A stretch of DNA of 64,000 bases, from NCBI GenBank assembly GCA_958296445.1, contig OY282565.1, positions 2,125,570 to 2,189,569 on the forward strand. The letters run 5' to 3'. The DNA comes from an uncultured Dehalococcoidia bacterium. GTDB taxonomy: Bacteria > Chloroflexota > Dehalococcoidia > Lucifugimonadales > UBA3495. The notes under the pieces are model-generated. The model ran no database searches. It had not been told where the DNA came from and saw only the letters and a list, made by a program, of their open reading frames with translations. Positions 25,108 through 33,228 of the stretch are shown piece by piece (position 1 is the first letter of the stretch; each line of letters begins with the position of its first letter). The position numbers were made by a program, and so were the translations under genes.

Positions 25108-26691
25108 ATCCATACCACAAAATTCCGGCTTGCTATCCCGCTTCTCCTCTCCATTTTCATCTTTGCCATTGCCTGCGCTAACACGCCGCCGACGAATACG
25201 GCCATCCCGGCGCCCACGCCTACCCCTACTCCCATCCCGACGGCAACCCCGGACATTCCCGCTACGATAGCGGCCGGCGTAGCTGCGGGTATCGCGGAGA
25301 TTCCCACGGCCACTCCGGTTCCGACGCCAACCCCGCAGCCGACGGCAACGCCAATGCCTACCCCAACACCGACTCCGACGCCTACTGCCACGCCCGTCCC
25401 TACCCCCACGCCAACCCCGACGCCTACTCCCACACCGACACCCACACCCACGCCGTTGCCGACGCCGACACCCACGCCAACACCGACGCCTACGCCCTTG
25501 CCGACACCCACGCCCACGCCGACACCTATGCCGACGCCCACGCCCACCGTCCAGGACGTGGTAAGGCGGGTTACCCCCAGCCTAGTTCAGATAACATCCA
25601 CCGTATCGGCGGGTTCGGGGTTCATCGTGGATTCCGGCAAGGGCGTCATAACCAACGCCCACGTCGTCGGCAACGATTCCCGCGTGTCGGTATGGCTGCA
25701 CGACGGGCGCAGATTGCAGGGCCAAGTTGTGGGTTTGGATGAATATCTTGACTTGGCGTACATCAAGTTGCCGGACGGACAACGGCTCCAGTCCGCCATC
25801 CTAGGCAACTCCGTCCGGGTTTCCGCCGGGCAAGATGTTTTAGCCCTAGGGTTCCCATTGGACAGCGCCCCCGGCGATTCCCCCACAGTGACAAAAGGCA
25901 TAGCATCGTCCATTCGGACAGTGGACGGCGCCAAGTGGATTCAGACGGACGCCCCGCTTAACCCCGGCAACAGCGGCGGCCCGCTGCTGGACAAGCGCGG
26001 GCTAGTGATTGGCGTGTTGACCTCCCGGCTGGACTACGATTGGGCCACAGGCAGGGACGTCGAAGGAGTAGGCTTCGCCCTGGCGGTCGACGAACTGAAA
26101 GGACGGATGAGTTTCCTTTCCGGCGGCGGCCAAGCCCTGCTACCCACGCCCACGCCAACCCCTACCCCCAAGCCCACCCCCACCCCTACGCCGGTGGTAG
26201 TACCTACCGGAAACTGGGTCACGTGGGATGAAGTTCTTGAGTGGGAGCTTGAATCCGACCAAGACGGAGAACCTCGGATTCTATTGTATGGACAAGGGCC
26301 ATCCCCAATCTTAGAAACTTACCTGCTCCAATTTGACTGCCGGACGATACAAGGAGAACTCGCTCTGGACTTGTACGTGTCTGAGAACTCCAGCTTTGGG
26401 TTCTTGCCACTCCCAGGTGTGCAGGACACAACGGTTGCCTACAGAATAGACGACGGGAATCTCACAACCCGCCGCTGGCTTCAGCACGTAGAACGGACTG
26501 ATAATTTATATAGGGAATTCACATTTGCCCCGGATGCCATACGGGATACCATCATCGCCGCATTGCTCCGTGGGGGCCGCAAGCTGGAAGTGACGGTTGA
26601 CGCAGGCGGAAATTACCCGTCCACTTACACGTTTTATACCCGGGGATTCGCGGAAGCCGCCAAGCCCGTCCTTGACTACTGCGGGCGGTAG
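25108..26691 (+). CDS. Lipoprotein trypsin-like serine protease (DegP/HtrA-type catalytic domain)
   Basis: The coding frame extends far upstream of its first ATG (25354). It includes a clean lipoprotein signal: Lys/Arg-containing start, hydrophobic [15 protein letters not shown], and lipobox Cys encoded at 25174. No ATG, GTG or TTG lies between the in-frame stop at 25051 and 25354. ATC at 25108, 7 nt after GGGGG, would give a 22-residue signal peptide, so I place the start there tentatively. After the Cys comes a long Thr-Pro linker (about 25204-25550). The protease domain follows with His in TNAHVV, Asp in YLDLAYIKL and Ser in GNSGGPL. A second TP linker and a ~130-residue C-terminal domain of unknown fold complete it. 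It is likely anchored outside the membrane on a flexible stalk. The TP region is repetitive DNA. Confidence 0.8.
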   Translation: MHTTKFRLAIPLLLSIFIFAIACANTPPTNTAIPAPTPTPTPIPTATPDIPATIAAGVAAGIAEIPTATPVPTPTPQPTATPMPTPTPTPTPTATPVPTPTPTPTPTPTPTPTPTPLPTPTPTPTPTPTPLPTPTPTPTPMPTPTPTVQDVVRRVTPSLVQITSTVSAGSGFIVDSGKGVITNAHVVGNDSRVSVWLHDGRRLQGQVVGLDEYLDLAYIKLPDGQRLQSAILGNSVRVSAGQDVLALGFPLDSAPGDSPTVTKGIASSIRTVDGAKWIQTDAPLNPGNSGGPLLDKRGLVIGVLTSRLDYDWATGRDVEGVGFALAVDELKGRMSFLSGGGQALLPTPTPTPTPKPTPTPTPVVVPTGNWVTWDEVLEWELESDQDGEPRILLYGQGPSPILETYLLQFDCRTIQGELALDLYVSENSSFGFLPLPGVQDTTVAYRIDDGNLTTRRWLQHVERTDNLYREFTFAPDAIRDTIIAALLRGGRKLEVTVDAGGNYPSTYTFYTRGFAEAAKPVLDYCGR

Positions 26692-26830
26692 CCGAATCCG
26701 CCCGCAAACGTTCCGTTTTCGCAGAAATAACCGCGGGGTAGCCGCCAAGCGTTGCCCGCATCCGGCAACGCCCGTGGGCTACCCCGCCACCGCAACCCGC
26801 CGCGTCCGAATCCGGTAAGCAGTCGGCTAT

Positions 26831-27214
26831 TTACCCGGTAACCCGCTCATCCGACGGAATCCGGCGGATATTGCTCGAGCGTCCGTCGGTGACCAACTTA
26901 GCCACGTACCATGCTCTCCCCTCGACGCTATCTTGATAGAGGCCAGAGGAAATTTCCCGCCGGTCTCGCGGACTCAACGAATCAACAACACTAATTACGA
27001 GAGTTCGCCCCTTTTGGATATTTTCGGTGTTAGGATTTCGTAAAATCAATTCGGCCAAGTTTTCCCTTTCAGGGATGCCATCGAGTAGAAGCCGCAGATT
27101 TCGCTCTGCCCGGCGTTTCGCGGAGATAGAGCGCCATCCCACAGCCAGCCCCACCGCTGCGCAGAAAGCTATCCACGAAATCCCCAATGCGGTTCCTATA
27201 TCCACAACAGTCAA
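26831..27214 (-). CDS. Small membrane-anchored protein, unknown
   Basis: A 127-residue ORF with one N-terminal hydrophobic helix (IGTALGISWIAFCAAVGLAVGW) and a charged cytosolic part. I recognise no family. It starts at TTG 27214, overlapping the TGA of the preceding gene (TTGA), which suggests a two-gene operon. The pair is clearly lower in GC than its neighbours, pointing to recent acquisition. Confidence 0.55.
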   Translation of the reverse strand: MTVVDIGTALGISWIAFCAAVGLAVGWRSISAKRRAERNLRLLLDGIPERENLAELILRNPNTENIQKGRTLVISVVDSLSPRDRREISSGLYQDSVEGRAWYVAKLVTDGRSSNIRRIPSDERVTG

Positions 27215-27627
27215 TCCTCTTCTCGGTCAAACCGCAGGAAAGAACGGCCTTCCGCTACGTGCCGATTATATCGTTCACCGATATGGAGAACGAATACTAA
27301 CAAGATTGAGCCAGCAGAGATGTACCAAATCCCAATTCCAAAGATCGACCCGCCGCCTGGCGTGGCGAACCCGAAAGCAAGGGCAAGGGATACGCTCAGG
27401 AACATCGCTATCCCAAAAAGCAGGCGATTCCTCGACGACAACCCTATGGCAATTGTATACATCGAAGCCGCAAGTGTCATCATTTTGTCGCTGACGGATT
27501 GGGAAACCCCTAACTCCAGAATCAGCGGCAACAAGGGCAGCACCATGTGCAAGAGTATGCAAAGAAAAAAATTCTCCCACTTACGGGGCAGCGACGGGAT
27601 ACGGCGTCCCACAGTCCGTTTCACCAC
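27211..27627 (-). CDS. Polytopic membrane protein, unknown
   Basis: A 138-residue ORF with about four hydrophobic stretches (FFLCILLHMVLPLLPLIL, MMTLAASMYTIAIGL, RLLFGIAMFLSVSLALAFGF, IWYISAGSILLVFVLHI) and a charged C-terminus. No family is recognised. It is the first gene of a coupled pair with the ORF at 26831-27214, with similar low GC. Confidence 0.55.
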   Translation of the reverse strand: MVKRTVGRRIPSLPRKWENFFLCILLHMVLPLLPLILELGVSQSVSDKMMTLAASMYTIAIGLSSRNRLLFGIAMFLSVSLALAFGFATPGGGSIFGIGIWYISAGSILLVFVLHIGERYNRHVAEGRSFLRFDREED

Positions 27628-27652
27628 CGAGATTCGAGCCTACAAGCCCCCG

Positions 27653-28678
27653 CTACCCCGCCACCTCCACCCGCCGCGTCCGAATCCGGTAATTCGTCGT
27701 GTCAATAATCGCGCTGTTCCGCCCCCCCGTGCCGCCGCCCATCACAATCAGAATATCGTCCGGTTCCCGGGAACAGCGGCGCAGCAGTTGCTCGTCCCCC
27801 TCCCGTTCCGGCCCCTGCGCGATGCCCAAGCGGATAAGCTCCGCCTGCGGACGGGCCGCGTGTTCCATCAGATATTCCTGAATGCCCCGCCGCGTCCAGC
27901 CGCCCTCGTTCAGCGTTATCGCGTGTTCCGGCCCAAAGACCAGCGCCCACTGCGCCGGAAACCGCCAGGCCAGGCAGGCACTCTTCAGAGTATCGGCCAC
28001 CGACGCCAGTATGACCTCCCCCGTATGCCCGTAGGCGTTGCTTACCGTGATAGGATTGTAGGCCACCGCGACGGTTACGCAACTGTCCCCCGCCTCGAAC
28101 CCGCGGCTAACGTGCAACGGCTCCCACGGAGAATCCTCTTCGTTCTCGGCGAAAGTAAGGGTATATTTGCTCGGGTTCCCCAAAGTGCCGCGATCCAGAA
28201 TGCCGGGCCGGGCCTCAAAGCCGTTCATAAAGCACAGCCGCACCGCCCGGCCCAGGCAGGCGTTGGCCCGGTTGCCGGGGCCGAATATCCCGTCCCGCGA
28301 GTTCATCTCCAGCGTGTGCCGGATCGGGCCGTTGACTATCATCAAAATGGCCGGCGAGCTGGTGGACGACGCGGCCATATTGACGAAATTCTTTTCCTCG
28401 TCCAGCGTCCGCAGGGCGGTGGTAAGCACCGGAAAATACTCCGGCAGGCAGCCCGCCATCACCGCGTTGGCCGCGGCGTTCTCGGCGGTAAGCACCCGCC
28501 GCCGCATATCCAGAGAAAGTATCTCCTCCTCGCCCGTGAGACCGGAAAGCTCCAGCATCTCCCGCACCTTGTACTCCACCGGCGGCACCACCGGCAGGCC
28601 GTCACTCCAGCCCCGCCGGTAGCATTCCTCAATGATTTCAACCGTGTCGCTGAATTCGATGGCTTCGGGACGGTTCAT
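27653..28678 (-). CDS. Conserved protein resembling the non-selenocysteine part of UGSC-type proteins
   Basis: A 341-residue soluble protein starting ATG 28678 (GAGGA upstream). Its N-terminus YRRGWSDGLPVVPPVEYKVREML and the segments ENAAANAVMAGCLPEYFPVL and GIFGPGNRANACLGRA are of a type found beside, or in, UGSC-type proteins in Chloroflexota and Proteobacteria. It lacks a UGSC motif of its own; Cys residues are scattered. A Gly-rich DILIVMGGGTGGRNSA near the C-terminus could be a nucleotide- or substrate-binding loop. A role with the UGSC selenoprotein 2.7 kb away is inferred from recollection of the family and proximity only. Confidence 0.6.
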   Translation of the reverse strand: MNRPEAIEFSDTVEIIEECYRRGWSDGLPVVPPVEYKVREMLELSGLTGEEEILSLDMRRRVLTAENAAANAVMAGCLPEYFPVLTTALRTLDEEKNFVNMAASSTSSPAILMIVNGPIRHTLEMNSRDGIFGPGNRANACLGRAVRLCFMNGFEARPGILDRGTLGNPSKYTLTFAENEEDSPWEPLHVSRGFEAGDSCVTVAVAYNPITVSNAYGHTGEVILASVADTLKSACLAWRFPAQWALVFGPEHAITLNEGGWTRRGIQEYLMEHAARPQAELIRLGIAQGPEREGDEQLLRRCSREPDDILIVMGGGTGGRNSAIIDTTNYRIRTRRVEVAG

Positions 28679-28736
28679 AATTCCTCAACCCATCCATACG
28701 CCCTCTCAACGAAAGAGGGAAAATGATGCGCGGCGC

Positions 28737-29639
28737 CTATCCGCCTAGGCCGTCCAGCCGGAGCTGCACGCCCGCCTTTTCTTCCTGAATCCGGGCCACG
28801 GCGTCGGAATCCTCCCCGCCGAATCCCCGGAACATCGCCTCCACGTGACGCTGGTCCACCAGATTGGAAAGATCCATCGGCACCCCGTATTCCCGCCCCA
28901 AGTCGGTAGCCAGCCGCACATCCTTGGCCGCCAGCGCAGTGGCGAACCCCGGCTCAAAGTTGCCTTGAAACAGAAAACGGGAAAACTTTTCCGTCAGCCG
29001 CCGCGAACTGCCGGAACTGTGGGCGATAACATCCGCCAGAGTAGCCAAGTCAACGCCCGCCTTGACGCCCAGAGTAAGGGCCTCGGACAGCAACACGCCG
29101 ATGCCCATGCTCATCAGATTGTTGCAAATCTTGCAGACCGACCCGGCCCCGATGTCGCCGCAGTAAACCACATGACTGCCGATGGCCCCCAGCGTCAGCT
29201 CAAAGCGCTCAAAAGTCGCCTTGTCGCCCCCGACCATCACCGCCAGCGTTCCCGCCGCCGCCCCGTAGACCCCCCCGCTTACCGGCGAATCCAGCAGCGC
29301 CACCCCCCGCCCGGCGCAGATCTCATGCAACCGCCGCACGACCGTAGGCGAATTGGTGGAAAGGTCAATAATTACCGAGCCGCTACCGGCGCCCTCCAGT
29401 ATTCCGCCCTCGCCCAGGATTACCGCCTCGACGTCCCGCGGAACGGGCAGACTGGTTAGCACCGCCTCGTTGCCCGGGACGGCCTCTCTGGGGCTGTCCG
29501 CCCACCCGGCGCCCATCTCCAGCAGGTTGGTTGCGGCCTCGCGTCGCAGGTCGTGGACGGTTAGCTGGTGGCCGGCCCGTATTAGGTTGGCGGCCATCGG
29601 ATTGCCCATATTGCCGGTTCCGATGAACCCTATCTTCAT
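28737..29639 (-). CDS. NAD(P)-dependent beta-hydroxyacid dehydrogenase (6PGDH/HIBADH family)
   Basis: A 300-residue dehydrogenase of the 3-hydroxyisobutyrate / tartronate semialdehyde reductase family. It has the N-terminal Rossmann MKIGFIGTGNMGNPMA, the substrate-binding LLDSPVSGGVYGA, and the catalytic-Lys segment GSVCKICNNLM. I set the start at ATG 29639, which has AGGAG about 8 nt upstream and begins directly with the Rossmann strand. The same frame is open further upstream but only through repetitive Gly/Arg codons. Its first ~257 bp overlap, in another frame, the 3' end of the CMD-RG gene on the same strand. Confidence 0.88.
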   Translation of the reverse strand: MKIGFIGTGNMGNPMAANLIRAGHQLTVHDLRREAATNLLEMGAGWADSPREAVPGNEAVLTSLPVPRDVEAVILGEGGILEGAGSGSVIIDLSTNSPTVVRRLHEICAGRGVALLDSPVSGGVYGAAAGTLAVMVGGDKATFERFELTLGAIGSHVVYCGDIGAGSVCKICNNLMSMGIGVLLSEALTLGVKAGVDLATLADVIAHSSGSSRRLTEKFSRFLFQGNFEPGFATALAAKDVRLATDLGREYGVPMDLSNLVDQRHVEAMFRGFGGEDSDAVARIQEEKAGVQLRLDGLGG

Positions 29640-30870
29640 CCCCTTCTCTCCTGTCACGCTGCCCGGCGCCGCCCCCGGCGTTACCCCCGGCACTACGATT
29701 ATCTTGCCCTTCGCGGTTAAAGGGCGCACGGCCCGCCCCCCCCGCACCACGCCCGGCATTACGATTATCCTGCCCCTCCCGGCCAACGGGGCCACGGCCC
29801 GGCCCCCCGCCGCCGCGCCCGCCACTACGATTATCCTGCCCCTCCCGGTCATACGGAGCCCGTCCCGGCCCCCCGGCCCCACGCCCGGCGTTACGATTGT
29901 CTTGCCCCTCCCGGCCAACGGGGCCACGGCCCGGCCCCCCGGCCCCACGCCCGCCACTACGATTATCCTGCCCCTCCCGGCCAAAAGGAGCGCGGCCTTG
30001 CCCCCCGGCCCCGCCCCCGGCATTACGATTGCCTTGCCCTTCCCGGTTATACGGGGCGCGGCCTTGCCCCCCCGCGCCACGCCCGCCACTACGATTATCC
30101 TGCCCCTCCCGGTCATACGGCGCCCGGCCCGGCCCCCCGGCGCCCGGTCCGACGCGCGGACGCCCCGGCTGCGGCGGCGATGGCGGCCTGCCCCCCGGTA
30201 TCCTTTCCGGCCCGCTGTCCCGCACATTCTCCCTGCGATACGGCGGAGCGAAACCGCTGGGGGGCGCCCCCCGCCTTTCCGCAGCCGCCGCCTGCCCCCG
30301 TCCCGTTTCCGTCTCCCCTGAGCCGGTCGAAGGGCCGCCGTCCTGCTCGTCGAAAGTCTCCTTGGCGATGCGAAAAGCGTTCACCGCCGCCGGCATTCCG
30401 GCGTAAAAAATCATCTGCGCGATGATTTCCGAAATTTCTTCTTGAGTAACGCCGATGTGCAACGCGCCCGTGATATGCCGCTTAATCATCTGCGGGCTAT
30501 GGCCCAGCGCCACGAGGGCCGATATAGTGCAAAGGCTGCGGGTTTTCAGGTCAACGGCGGGCCGGTTATAGACCTCGCCGTAAACCACCGCATCCACCAG
30601 CCGCATCACCTCCGGCGCCAGTTCCGCCATAGCCGCCGGGGGCTGCGGATTGTTGTCCGGCCCATAGTAGCGCATCCGAAAGTCCGCCGCCGCCTCATCC
30701 AAATCCAGCAGCAGCTCCTCCCCGTCCTCATCATTATCGTCTTCATCATCCCCGTCCCCATCGTCCAATGAGTCTTCCGGGCCGGGCTGATAAGGACGCA
30801 GATACGGGTCGTCCTCCGTCAAGCTCAGGGCATCGTCTTGGTTCTCAAATTCGGTGGTCACAGCATTCAC
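29383..30870 (-). CDS. Carboxymuconolactone-decarboxylase-family protein with RG-rich repeat tail
   Basis: A 495-residue ORF. Residues 1-65 are very acidic (DDGDGDDEDDNDEDGEE). Residues ~80-175 form a CMD/AhpD-like domain (VYNRPAVDLKTRSLCTISAL, HITGALHIGVTQEEISEII, YAGMPAAVNAFRIAKE). After a short PSTGSGET insert come seven tandem 22-residue units of the type GPGRAPYDREGQDNRSGGRG (residues 246-399), then ~95 further Arg/Gly/Gln-rich residues. The last ~85 residues are encoded out of frame inside the following dehydrogenase gene. The CMD fold normally forms oligomers with acid-base or thiol activity. The RGG-like tail suggests nucleic-acid binding or phase behaviour, but it may equally be a repeat-driven loss of the ancestral stop. 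Confidence 0.72.
   Translation of the reverse strand: MNAVTTEFENQDDALSLTEDDPYLRPYQPGPEDSLDDGDGDDEDDNDEDGEELLLDLDEAAADFRMRYYGPDNNPQPPAAMAELAPEVMRLVDAVVYGEVYNRPAVDLKTRSLCTISALVALGHSPQMIKRHITGALHIGVTQEEISEIIAQMIFYAGMPAAVNAFRIAKETFDEQDGGPSTGSGETETGRGQAAAAERRGAPPSGFAPPYRRENVRDSGPERIPGGRPPSPPQPGRPRVGPGAGGPGRAPYDREGQDNRSGGRGAGGQGRAPYNREGQGNRNAGGGAGGQGRAPFGREGQDNRSGGRGAGGPGRGPVGREGQDNRNAGRGAGGPGRAPYDREGQDNRSGGRGGGGPGRGPVGREGQDNRNAGRGAGGAGRAPFNREGQDNRSAGGNAGGGAGQRDRREGDEDRVHRNRQYGQSDGRQPNTGRPPANRPRPATRGRNQPAGDGRRVGGQPQRGRPGQRGGANQSARSAGRRGGNPGRGRNTGGRR
29674..30135 (-). repeat. Seven tandem 66-bp coding repeats (RG-rich tail)
   Basis: Seven 22-codon units, in phase, alternating AP-Y/F and GP-V variants (GRAPYDREGQDNR, GRGPVGREGQDNR). 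The alternation suggests duplication of a two-unit block. Length is likely to vary between strains and the region is hard to assemble. Confidence 0.88.
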
Positions 30871-30894
30871 CTGCCTTAGATACGGCGGGAAAAA

Positions 30895-31731
30895 TTACAG
30901 AATCTGCCAGTAGCGGCGCCCTTCCGTCCGCACCACCCGTCCGATGTGGTCGTCGGGGTGGAAGTGTCCGGCGGCGATGACGATATTCTCGGCCTCGGCC
31001 TGCTCCAGTATACGCTCCCTATTGCGCTGGCTGTCTTCCTTGTCCGTGTCAACCCCCGCCGTCCAGTCCGGCCGCTCCACCTGCACCTTGCTATGCAACA
31101 AATCGCCCACCACCATCGCCCGCTCGCCCTGCGACGTGATGTCAACCACCATGTGCCCCGGCGTGTGGCCCGATGCCGTAAGCATCCTGACCTCGCCGGT
31201 AATGACGTGTTCGGTATCCACCAGATCCATCACGCCCATACCCTCCAGCGGCACAACGCTGTTAGTGACCTGCGGGGCGCTGCCGATAACATCAGGCTGA
31301 ATGAAATGCTCCCAGTCCAGCCGCGGCACCAGATACCGCGCCTTGGGAAAAGTAGGCGCCGGGGCCTCGCCGGTATAGTCCACATTCCAGCCCACGTGGT
31401 CGCCGTGCAGATGCGTATGGGCCACCACGTCAATATCCTCGGGATTGACCCCCTTCAGCCGCAACTGGTTCACCAAATCGCCCGTGCGGTTGCCCCGTTC
31501 CGGGTGCGGCCCCGGCCCCATCCCGGTATCCACCATTATAGTCTTTCCCTCGGAGCGCAGGAAAAAGTGCAGGTAATACAACTGCAACTGCCCGCACTCC
31601 AGCGCGTGCCGGTGTTCCTCCCAATCAGGAGCCGCCGTCGTCGGAAACATCATCCAAGGCTCCCGCGGCGGCGGCACCATATCCAGCACCGCCACAATGT
31701 CCACATTCCCAATCCTAATCTGCCCTGCCAT
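30895..31731 (-). CDS. MBL-fold metallo-hydrolase
   Basis: A 278-residue metallo-beta-lactamase-fold hydrolase with THLHGDHVGWN (HxHxDH), SGHTPGHMVVD, GDLLHSK and a terminal His in AAGHFHPDD. I place the start at ATG 31731 because AAGGAGG lies about 7 nt upstream. The frame runs 24 codons further but through an intergenic repeat. It is similar in layout to the MBL gene at 10680. It lies 24 bp past the CMD-RG gene start on the same strand, so the two genes could be co-transcribed. Confidence 0.88.
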   Translation of the reverse strand: MAGQIRIGNVDIVAVLDMVPPPREPWMMFPTTAAPDWEEHRHALECGQLQLYYLHFFLRSEGKTIMVDTGMGPGPHPERGNRTGDLVNQLRLKGVNPEDIDVVAHTHLHGDHVGWNVDYTGEAPAPTFPKARYLVPRLDWEHFIQPDVIGSAPQVTNSVVPLEGMGVMDLVDTEHVITGEVRMLTASGHTPGHMVVDITSQGERAMVVGDLLHSKVQVERPDWTAGVDTDKEDSQRNRERILEQAEAENIVIAAGHFHPDDHIGRVVRTEGRRYWQIL

Positions 31732-31739
31732 ACCCAGCC

Positions 31740-31916
31740 TCCTTAACAAATCGTCCGAATCAGGATTCTCAGGATGGACGGCGACGACCGGGCGCAAATT
31801 CAATCCCGGAAATCCCTTAATCCCATAAATCCTGATTCAGACAAACAATCCCGAAAATCCCTTAACCCTGATTCAGACAGAAATCCGCCCCATCCCGAAA
31901 ATCCCGATTCAGACAA
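31740..31916. repeat. Intergenic repeats with core CTGATTCAGACA
   Basis: The gap between apt and the MBL gene holds about three copies of AATCCTGATTCAGACA spaced by AATCCCGAAAATCCC-like text. A further copy lies at about 54735 upstream of the thioredoxin reductase gene. Confidence 0.6.
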
Positions 31917-32429
31917 CTAATACTGAACCAACGAAATCACGTCCCTCCCCGCCAACCGGCTGCGCCCCTCCAGAAAAGCCAGCTCGATAACCACCGCCAG
32001 ACCAGACACCAAGCCCCCGCAGGACTCCACCAAGTCGCTGGCGGCGGAAAGCGTGCCGCCGATAGCCAGCAGATCGTCAACAATCAGCGCCCGCTGCCCC
32101 GGCGCGATGGCGTCGGTGTGAATCTCCAGAACATTGGAGCCGTACTCCAAATCATACTCCACCGAATAAGTATCCGCCGGCAGCTTGCCCGCCTTCCGCA
32201 CCGGCGCCAGCGGCTTGCCCAGCTCCCGCGCCAGCGGCGCCCCGAAAATAAACCCCCTCGACTCTATCGCCACCACCACATCGAAATCGCGCTCCCGGCA
32301 CCGCTCCGCCAGCAGCCCCACGACATAGCTGAAAGCCGCCGGATTGCCCAGCATCGGCGTAATGTCCCGGAACAAAATCCCCGGCTCCGGGAAGTCGGGA
32401 ATATCGCGGATATATTCTTTCAGGTCCAT
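31917..32429 (-). CDS. apt: Adenine phosphoribosyltransferase
   Basis: Purine-salvage enzyme converting adenine and PRPP to AMP. It has 170 residues, the normal size. Motifs: YIRDIPDFPEPGILFRDI at the N-terminus, VVAIESRGFIFGAPLA, VRKAGKLPADT, and the PRPP-binding loop ALIVDDLLAIGGT, where Ile replaces the more usual Thr (LATGGT). Start ATG 32429. It is a single gene divergent from the tRNA-tuf operon. Confidence 0.94.
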   Translation of the reverse strand: MDLKEYIRDIPDFPEPGILFRDITPMLGNPAAFSYVVGLLAERCRERDFDVVVAIESRGFIFGAPLARELGKPLAPVRKAGKLPADTYSVEYDLEYGSNVLEIHTDAIAPGQRALIVDDLLAIGGTLSAASDLVESCGGLVSGLAVVIELAFLEGRSRLAGRDVISLVQY

Positions 32430-32614
32430 CCGTTCCTAGCCCACGCCGTCCATAGAGGTAAGTATAACCGCCAAATACGGCAACCGCGGCGCGGGCAGTT
32501 TAAGTCACCCCCGGAATCCAGTCAACCCGAACCCGCCAACCCGAACCCCCAAACCCTCGTCGCAGGCCGCGGCCAGCAAACCCCAAACTGCCCCGCGATT
32601 CGCCGCCAACCCAT

Positions 32615-32643
32615 TTGACTTGCCGCCCATTGGTTAATATAAT
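32615..32643 (+). promoter_or_regulatory. Consensus sigma-70 promoter of the tRNA-tuf operon
   Basis: TTGACT, a 17-bp spacer and TATAAT match the housekeeping consensus nearly perfectly. It lies about 145 bp upstream of the first tRNA on the same strand. The rest of the 360-bp gap 32430-32789 shows only C-rich DNA, the leader terminator and no gene. Confidence 0.8.
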
Positions 32644-32668
32644 GGCTAAAGCATTCCAAGCTGCCCCA

Positions 32669-32696
32669 CAGCCCCGCGAATGTGGGGCTGTTTTTT
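32669..32696 (+). terminator. Leader terminator / attenuator just after the tRNA-tuf promoter
   Basis: CAGCCCC (32669-32675) pairs with GGGGCTG (32684-32690), followed by six T. Overlapping this, CCCCACA (32664-32670) can instead pair with TGTGGGG (32681-32687). The structure sits about 20-45 nt after the expected transcription start, so it could cut off most transcripts before the tRNAs unless read through. Confidence 0.65.
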
Positions 32697-32789
32697 AGTC
32701 GCATTCAAGCCGGTTCCAAATCCGGGGTTTCCCGGAGATTCCGGGGGCCTCCTCGGGGCCTGATTCCTCAGTGCCTGATTATTGAGGAC

Positions 32790-32864
32790 GCCCCTGTGGC
32801 GCAATGGAAGCGCAGCCGATTTGTAATCGGCAGGTTAGGGGTTCGAATCCCCTCTGGGGCTCCA
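32790..32864 (+). tRNA. tRNA-Thr (anticodon TGT), CCA encoded
   Basis: Cloverleaf by eye: acceptor GCCCCTG/CTGGGGC with one T-T mismatch, D arm GCGC/GCGC, anticodon stem GCCGA/TCGGC with loop TTTGTAA, T arm AGGGG-TTCGAAT-CCCCT, discriminator T and CCA. First gene of the operon. Confidence 0.93.
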
Positions 32865-32942
32865 GGCCAAGCAGCGCCCGGCCAGCCCGGCAGGTTGTTA
32901 CCCGGCCTAGAATGTGCGAATATACCAAAGGGCCCGATTACT

Positions 32943-33030
32943 GGAGGGATGGGTGAGTGGTTAAAGCCACCAGACTGTAAATCTGGCGTCCGGAAGGGCT
33001 TCGCAGGTTCAAATCCTGCTCCCTCCACCA
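32943..33030 (+). tRNA. tRNA-Tyr (anticodon GTA), CCA encoded
   Basis: Acceptor GGAGGGA/TCCCTCC, anticodon stem CCAGA/TCTGG with loop CTGTAAA, long variable arm as expected for bacterial tRNA-Tyr, T arm GCAGG-TTCAAAT-CCTGC, ACCA end. Confidence 0.95.
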
Positions 33031-33103
33031 GTAAATTCGGGGCTGTGAGCCGCCGCGCGGAAACCCCGCCCCTCACCGCCCGCCATTAACAACCCAGCGG
33101 CAA

Positions 33104-33178
33104 GCCCAGATAGCTCAGCGGTAGAGCACGTTCTTGGTAAGAACGGGGTCGGCGGTTCAATCCCGCCTCTGGGCTCCA
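33104..33178 (+). tRNA. tRNA-Thr (anticodon GGT), CCA encoded
   Basis: Acceptor GCCCAGA/TCTGGGC, D arm with GCTCAGCGGTAGAGC, anticodon stem CGTTC/GAACG with loop TTGGTAA, T arm GGCGG-TTCAATC-CCGCC, TCCA end. It lies 50 bp upstream of tuf. Confidence 0.95.
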
Positions 33179-33228
33179 GAAAAACCACCCAACTAGCCCC
33201 ACGGCATTTAAGGAGGACACGGCGCAAC

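Noticed and set aside
24995..25270. 91-codon + strand ORF overlapping the protease signal peptide
   Set aside because: Different frame from the lipoprotein signal and starts inside the nested hairpin; no family features.
28737..30227. Long N-terminal extension of the 6PGDH-family dehydrogenase through the repeats
   Set aside because: The Rossmann fold begins at ATG 29639 with its own ribosome-binding site; the extension is Gly/Arg repeat in another frame of the CMD gene.
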